Shown one piece after another: positions 6,968-9,131 of a stretch of DNA of 9,131 nucleotides. The DNA comes from Urbifossiella sp043733485 (GTDB lineage Bacteria; Planctomycetota; Planctomycetia; Gemmatales; Gemmataceae): the NCBI GenBank assembly GCA_043733485.1, contig JAYTGN010000353.1, positions 1 to 9,131 on the forward strand, written 5' to 3'. The translations under genes and the position numbers were made by a program. Every line of letters begins with the position of its first letter. Position 1 is the stretch's first letter. Below the pieces are notes generated by a model, which did not search any database, was not told the DNA's origin, and worked only from the letters and a program-made list of their open reading frames with translations.

Positions 6968-7774
6968 TTAAAAGCGAACGAGGGCCAGCGGCCCGGCTCC
7001 GCCACCGTTGCCCTTGAGGAACGGCATCAGATCCCGGCCCGTGAACACCACCACGAATGTGACGCCTGGGGTCCAGTCGGTGGTGTAGACCAGCGCCTGG
7101 CAGTTCGACGTGTTCACCGGCTTCACGTCCTTCAAGTTGAACTGAGTGGCGCGGAAGGCGTAGACCTTCGCGAATCCCTGATCGCGCCCGCGGAACAACA
7201 CCACGGGAACTTGCCGGCCTTGAACGTCTTCCCAGTGGTGGGAGATGAGCAGGCCGTAATCGAAGGGCTCGGGTAGCTCGGGAAGCCGTTCGGCTTTGAG
7301 CCACTTGCGAACCGCAGCCTCATTCGCTTCGGCCTCCGGATTCACAGCCGCCGCACCGACCGCACCCACTTCGAAGCGGAGTACGTTCGCCAGTGCGTCG
7401 GCCTTCGCGGCGAGTTCGTAAGTGTCGGGATGGGGGCGGTTCGCCGTGAAGATTCCGGTAGCGAGGCCGATCGCGAGCAGGATCGAGGCGGCCAGCGCCG
7501 CGAACTGGTACGTCCGGCGACGGAGCACCACCCCGCGCTGGGCCGAGGTGCTCGCGATCAACTTCGCCCGGAGGTTTGCGGGAATTTCGACGGCTCGCAT
7601 CGAGGTGCCGAGGGCCGAATCGAAGGTGGAGACGGAACGGGCATCGGCGGCGCAGGTGTCGCAGCCAGCGAGGTGCCGATCGAGCGAGGCCGCATCGTCC
7701 GGCGCAAGCTCGCCGGCCCGGGGCGAGCCCGGTCGGCAAAAGCGCAGGAAGAATTGAGCATCGCGGCAGTTCAT
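6968..7774 (-). CDS. Transmembrane anti-sigma factor with zinc-finger (ZAS-type) motif
   Basis: The product has 268 residues. The N-terminal cytoplasmic part carries His34-x3-Cys38-x2-Cys41 (LDRHLAGCDTC) with an extra Cys3, the pattern of zinc-binding anti-sigma domains. A transmembrane helix spans about 90-111 (QFAALAASILLAIGLATGIF) after an Arg-rich RRRTYQ, consistent with the N-terminus inside. The C-terminal 155 residues would lie outside the cytoplasm and are of unrecognised family; they include FDYGLLISHHWEDVQGRQVP at 171-190 and end FVVVFTGRD and LALVRF. By family knowledge it would bind and inhibit the sigma factor encoded just upstream, releasing it on an envelope signal. The start at 7774 lies 38 bases after the sigma stop, with only a weak AGGCG upstream, so translation may be helped by coupling or reinitiation. 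The outer domain may sense the signal; this is inference. Confidence 0.88.
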   Translation of the reverse strand: MNCRDAQFFLRFCRPGSPRAGELAPDDAASLDRHLAGCDTCAADARSVSTFDSALGTSMRAVEIPANLRAKLIASTSAQRGVVLRRRTYQFAALAASILLAIGLATGIFTANRPHPDTYELAAKADALANVLRFEVGAVGAAAVNPEAEANEAAVRKWLKAERLPELPEPFDYGLLISHHWEDVQGRQVPVVLFRGRDQGFAKVYAFRATQFNLKDVKPVNTSNCQALVYTTDWTPGVTFVVVFTGRDLMPFLKGNGGGAGPLALVRF

Positions 7775-7812
7775 TTTAGCGCCTAATTCAGTAATCGCGA
7801 AGCCGCAAGCGG

Positions 7813-8298
7813 CTATTCGGTCAACGCCGTTCGCAAGTAAACCTTCGCCCGAGCCAATCGCGACATCACGGTTCCGATCGGCAGTTCCATCTGCTCCGCG
7901 ATGTCCCGGTAACTGAACTCTTCAAAATAGTAGAGGATGATTGGCGTGCGGAACGCTTCATCCAGATCATTTAATGCCACTTGGAGCCGGGCCGCGTCAA
8001 TATCGGGAAGCTCGGCAGCTGGACGCTCGGGCAAATCGCCCACCGCATCCAGCGGGATCACCCGATGCCGCTTCTGATCGCGGACGCGGCGAAGATACCC
8101 ATTCCGCAGAATCCGGAACAGCCAAGCCTTGGCACGCTCGGGTTCGCGAAGTTGCGAGAGCCGAGCCAGGGCTTTGCCGAACGCTTCCTGGGTCAGATCC
8201 TCGGCATCGGCCGCGGAACCGGAGAGCCGGTAAGCGTAGCGGTAGAGCCCCTGATAGTGGGCGTCGATCAGTTCGTGGAGCCCGCCGCCCGAGGCCAT
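7813..8298 (-). CDS. ECF (extracytoplasmic function) RNA polymerase sigma factor
   Basis: The product has 161 residues, about the usual length for an ECF sigma with only regions 2 and 4. Region 2 covers about 10-77, with YRYAYRLSGSAADAEDLTQE (19-38) and the -10-recognising AWLFRILRNGYLRRVRD (58-74). Region 4 covers about 103-157, with the -35-recognising helix-turn-helix FSYRDIAEQMELPIGTVMSR (128-147). No region 3 is present. The start ATG 8298 has GAGG (8307-8310 on this strand) 8 bases upstream. It is first in the minus-strand series and is followed after 38 bases by its predicted anti-sigma factor. ECF sigma factors commonly activate their own promoter; candidate repeats lie upstream at 8340-8464. 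Assignment to a numbered ECF group needs a profile search. Confidence 0.95.
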   Translation of the reverse strand: MASGGGLHELIDAHYQGLYRYAYRLSGSAADAEDLTQEAFGKALARLSQLREPERAKAWLFRILRNGYLRRVRDQKRHRVIPLDAVGDLPERPAAELPDIDAARLQVALNDLDEAFRTPIILYYFEEFSYRDIAEQMELPIGTVMSRLARAKVYLRTALTE

Positions 8299-8660
8299 CG
8301 CGCCGTCCTCAACTGTTCTGAACCCGCGAACGGGGTTTTATTCCCGAGAACGTTCCAAAGAACGATTCGCCCGCCAAGTTCATTTCATACGGGAATCCAT
8401 TTTCTCCATCGCGTTTTGAGGTGCTTCCCAGCCAATTTCCCGATTTGTCATTTTTTCCGGGAATAACTCGGCCAGATTTGTATCTATTTGAACGTGGCGA
8501 GGAGATCAGTTGTGGATCGGCCCTGTTAAAGGCTTGTAAACCCCGACTCCGAGACGAGTTGCGGAACAACCCGATTCAGGATGCCCGTGAAGCAGCCTCA
8601 AAATCGTCGACCGGTATTTCGCCGGATGAACTGTGTGCTGACTTAACCCAGGAGTTTCCC
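8299..8660. promoter_or_regulatory. Divergent intergenic region between sigma gene and lipoprotein genes, with repeated CGGGAAT motifs
   Basis: This is the longest stretch without a gene, and it is visibly richer in A/T than the flanks. It contains ATTCCCG at 8340-8346, CGGGAAT at 8390-8396, TTCCCG at 8437-8442 and CGGGAAT at 8458-8464: four copies of one motif in alternating orientation. Nearer the sigma gene are GTTCTGAAC (8315-8323, palindromic) and GAACGTTC (8348-8355, palindromic), and a small hairpin around 8323-8336. The region must hold the promoters of the sigma operon (minus) and of the first lipoprotein gene (plus). I see no clean -35/-10 pair for either. Open frames here on both strands lack family resemblance and a usable Shine-Dalgarno. 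Confidence 0.45.
8651..8654 (+). promoter_or_regulatory. Shine-Dalgarno GGAG of the first lipoprotein gene
   Basis: AGGAG ends 6 bases before ATG 8661 (GGAG 8651-8654, spacer TTTCCC). It decides the short start over a longer in-frame ATG at 8421, which would bury the signal peptide in the middle of the protein. Confidence 0.85.
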
Positions 8661-8762
8661 ATGAAGCGCGTCATCGTTGCCCTCGTTCTCGCCCTGAGCG
8701 TCGTGTCGGTTGTCGGCTGCGGCAGCGGTAGCCCGACCAAGCCCGGCGCCTCGGGCAAGTAA
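8661..8762 (+). CDS. Very small lipoprotein (33 residues)
   Basis: A 33-residue product, MKRVIVALVLALSVVSVVGC, then a 13-residue tail GSGSPTKPGASGK. The first 19 residues are a basic n-region and a hydrophobic core ending in a lipobox-like VVGC, so Cys20 is predicted to be lipidated and cleaved by signal peptidase II. The mature peptide would be only 14 residues, rich in Gly, Ser, Pro and Lys. A good Shine-Dalgarno (GGAG, 6-base spacer) and a strong intrinsic terminator 21 bases after the stop support a real gene. It has no recognisable enzymatic domain; a small envelope or linker peptide is possible. It stands divergent from the sigma operon and is followed by a second lipoprotein gene of similar design. 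Confidence 0.82.
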   Translation: MKRVIVALVLALSVVSVVGCGSGSPTKPGASGK

Positions 8763-8783
8763 TTTTGAGCATCGCTCAACGAC

Positions 8784-8821
8784 CGAGGCCGACCGTTCCA
8801 ACGGTCGGCCTCGCGTCTTTT
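8784..8821 (+). terminator. Intrinsic terminator between the two lipoprotein genes
   Basis: A perfect 13-bp stem pairs 8784-8796 (CGAGGCCGACCGT) with 8801-8813 (ACGGTCGGCCTCG) around the loop TCCA. A T-rich run TCTTTT at 8816-8821 follows. It lies 21 bases after the stop of the first lipoprotein gene. A smaller hairpin, TTGAGC/GCTCAA (8765-8770 and 8774-8779), lies just before it. Confidence 0.85.
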
Positions 8822-8823
8822 CC

Positions 8824-8827
8824 GGAG
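8824..8827 (+). promoter_or_regulatory. Shine-Dalgarno GGAG selecting a GTG start
   Basis: GGAG (8824-8827) lies 6 bases before GTG 8834, the same spacing as in the first lipoprotein gene. It begins only 2 bases after the T run of the terminator. Confidence 0.8.
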
Positions 8828-8833
8828 CTTCTC

Positions 8834-8962
8834 GTGAACAAGATTCGCACGTCCCTGGCTGTCGTCGTCCTTCTCGCCTGCACGTTGCTCGTCGGTTGCG
8901 GTGGAACCCGCGACAAAGGCAAGAACCAAGACTTCGACCGACCCAAAGCCACCGAAAAGTAG
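8834..8962 (+). CDS. Small lipoprotein (42 residues, GTG start)
   Basis: A 42-residue product from a GTG start: (M)NKIRTSLAVVVLLACTLLVG, then Cys22 and a charged tail GGTRDKGKNQDF...KATEK. Residues 1-21 are a signal peptide with the lipobox LVGC (19-22), so a lipidated mature peptide of 21 residues is predicted. The GTG is chosen because GGAG lies 6 bases upstream and the basic n-region starts there; in-frame extension upstream would pass back through the terminator. No function is recognisable. It resembles its neighbour in design (tiny, lipidated, Gly then Lys-rich tail) but not in sequence. No terminator is evident directly after it; the structured repeat at 9003-9129 starts 41 bases after the stop. 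Confidence 0.8.
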   Translation: MNKIRTSLAVVVLLACTLLVGCGGTRDKGKNQDFDRPKATEK

Positions 8963-9002
8963 TTGAGCGAGCGGCAGTTAGTGATGGCCCCTTTGAAGGG
9001 CT

Positions 9003-9129
9003 CGTAGGGTGGGCCGGACCGCGACTTGCGAAGGCAAGTCGCGGGAGGCCCTCGGGGAGAGTGACTGGCGATGCACGTGGGCCTCACTCGGCAAGGCTGA
9101 AGCCTTGCCTCGCTCCGGCCCACCCTACG
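9003..9129. repeat. Structured inverted-repeat element (MITE-like or REP-like) with three internal stems
   Basis: A perfect 16-bp terminal inverted repeat, CGTAGGGTGGGCCGGA (9003-9018) and its complement (9114-9129), encloses three further stems. These are 11 bp at 9019-9029/9034-9044 with loop GAAG, 7 bp at 9045-9051/9079-9085 (GAGGCCC/GGGCCTC), and 8 bp at 9090-9097/9102-9109 with loop TGAA. The stems abut without gaps on the left side, so about 84 of 127 bases can pair in one multibranch fold. No open frame of note lies inside and no transposase is nearby. I recall GTAGGGTGGGCC-type intergenic repeats from planctomycetes, but could not check this. Confidence 0.75.
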
Positions 9130-9131
9130 CA

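Noticed and set aside
8309..8569. Minus-strand open frame of 86 residues upstream of the sigma gene
   Set aside because: It needs a TTG start, has no Shine-Dalgarno or recognisable features, and covers the A/T-richer regulatory region with the repeated motifs.
8421..8660. N-terminal extension of the first lipoprotein to 113 residues
   Set aside because: It would place the signal peptide and lipobox in the protein interior; the AGGAG before 8661 marks the true start.
9003..9129. Insertion sequence with terminal inverted repeats
   Set aside because: The ends look IS-like, but the 127 bases hold no transposase and no target duplication can be confirmed because the window ends 2 bases later; kept only as a MITE-like or structured repeat.

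Overview
The window is GC-rich and almost fully coding. The gene content suggests a planctomycete, probably of the Gemmataceae type. The pointers are a DUF1080 (3-keto-disaccharide hydrolase domain) protein with a signal peptide, large TPR paralogs sharing a C-terminal module I associate with planctomycetes, an FHA protein, an ECF sigma/anti-sigma pair, very short lipoproteins, and intergenic hairpin repeats built on CCCAGGG/CCCTGGG and on GTAGGGTGGGCC. The taxonomic call rests on family knowledge and not on a database search.

Layout. Positions 3-254 (+) hold the 3' end of a gene whose product may be an outer-membrane beta-barrel. Seven genes follow, all on the minus strand, read here in transcription order from right to left: ECF sigma factor (8298-7813), membrane anti-sigma factor with a zinc-finger motif (7774-6968), TPR protein A (6868-5615), TPR protein B (5474-3924), an exported TPR protein with a C-terminal membrane anchor (3868-2735), an FHA-domain protein (2699-1128) and a secreted DUF1080 protein (1053-298). 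On the right, two tiny lipoprotein genes lie on the plus strand (8661-8762 and 8834-8962), separated by a strong intrinsic terminator. The window closes with a highly structured 127-base inverted-repeat element (9003-9129).

Function. The sigma and anti-sigma genes are 38 bases apart and form a clear two-gene regulatory unit: a membrane anti-sigma factor holds the ECF sigma until an envelope signal releases it. The next five genes run in the same direction, but they are probably not one transcript. There is a good terminator between TPR A and TPR B, and TPR B and the anchored TPR gene each have a -10-like hexamer exactly 6 bases before the ATG and no Shine-Dalgarno. That arrangement predicts leaderless mRNAs. 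The anchored TPR and FHA genes are 35 bases apart and could be cotranscribed. TPR A and B are paralogs with identical architecture, apart from three extra 34-residue repeats in B.

I see no CRISPR array, transposase, tRNA, rRNA, toxin-antitoxin or defence system. The points most worth checking are the terminal structured repeat, the leaderless-type promoters, the FHA protein with an apparent second degenerate FHA fold, the terminator placed immediately before the second lipoprotein gene, and the repeated CGGGAAT motif between the sigma gene and the lipoproteins.
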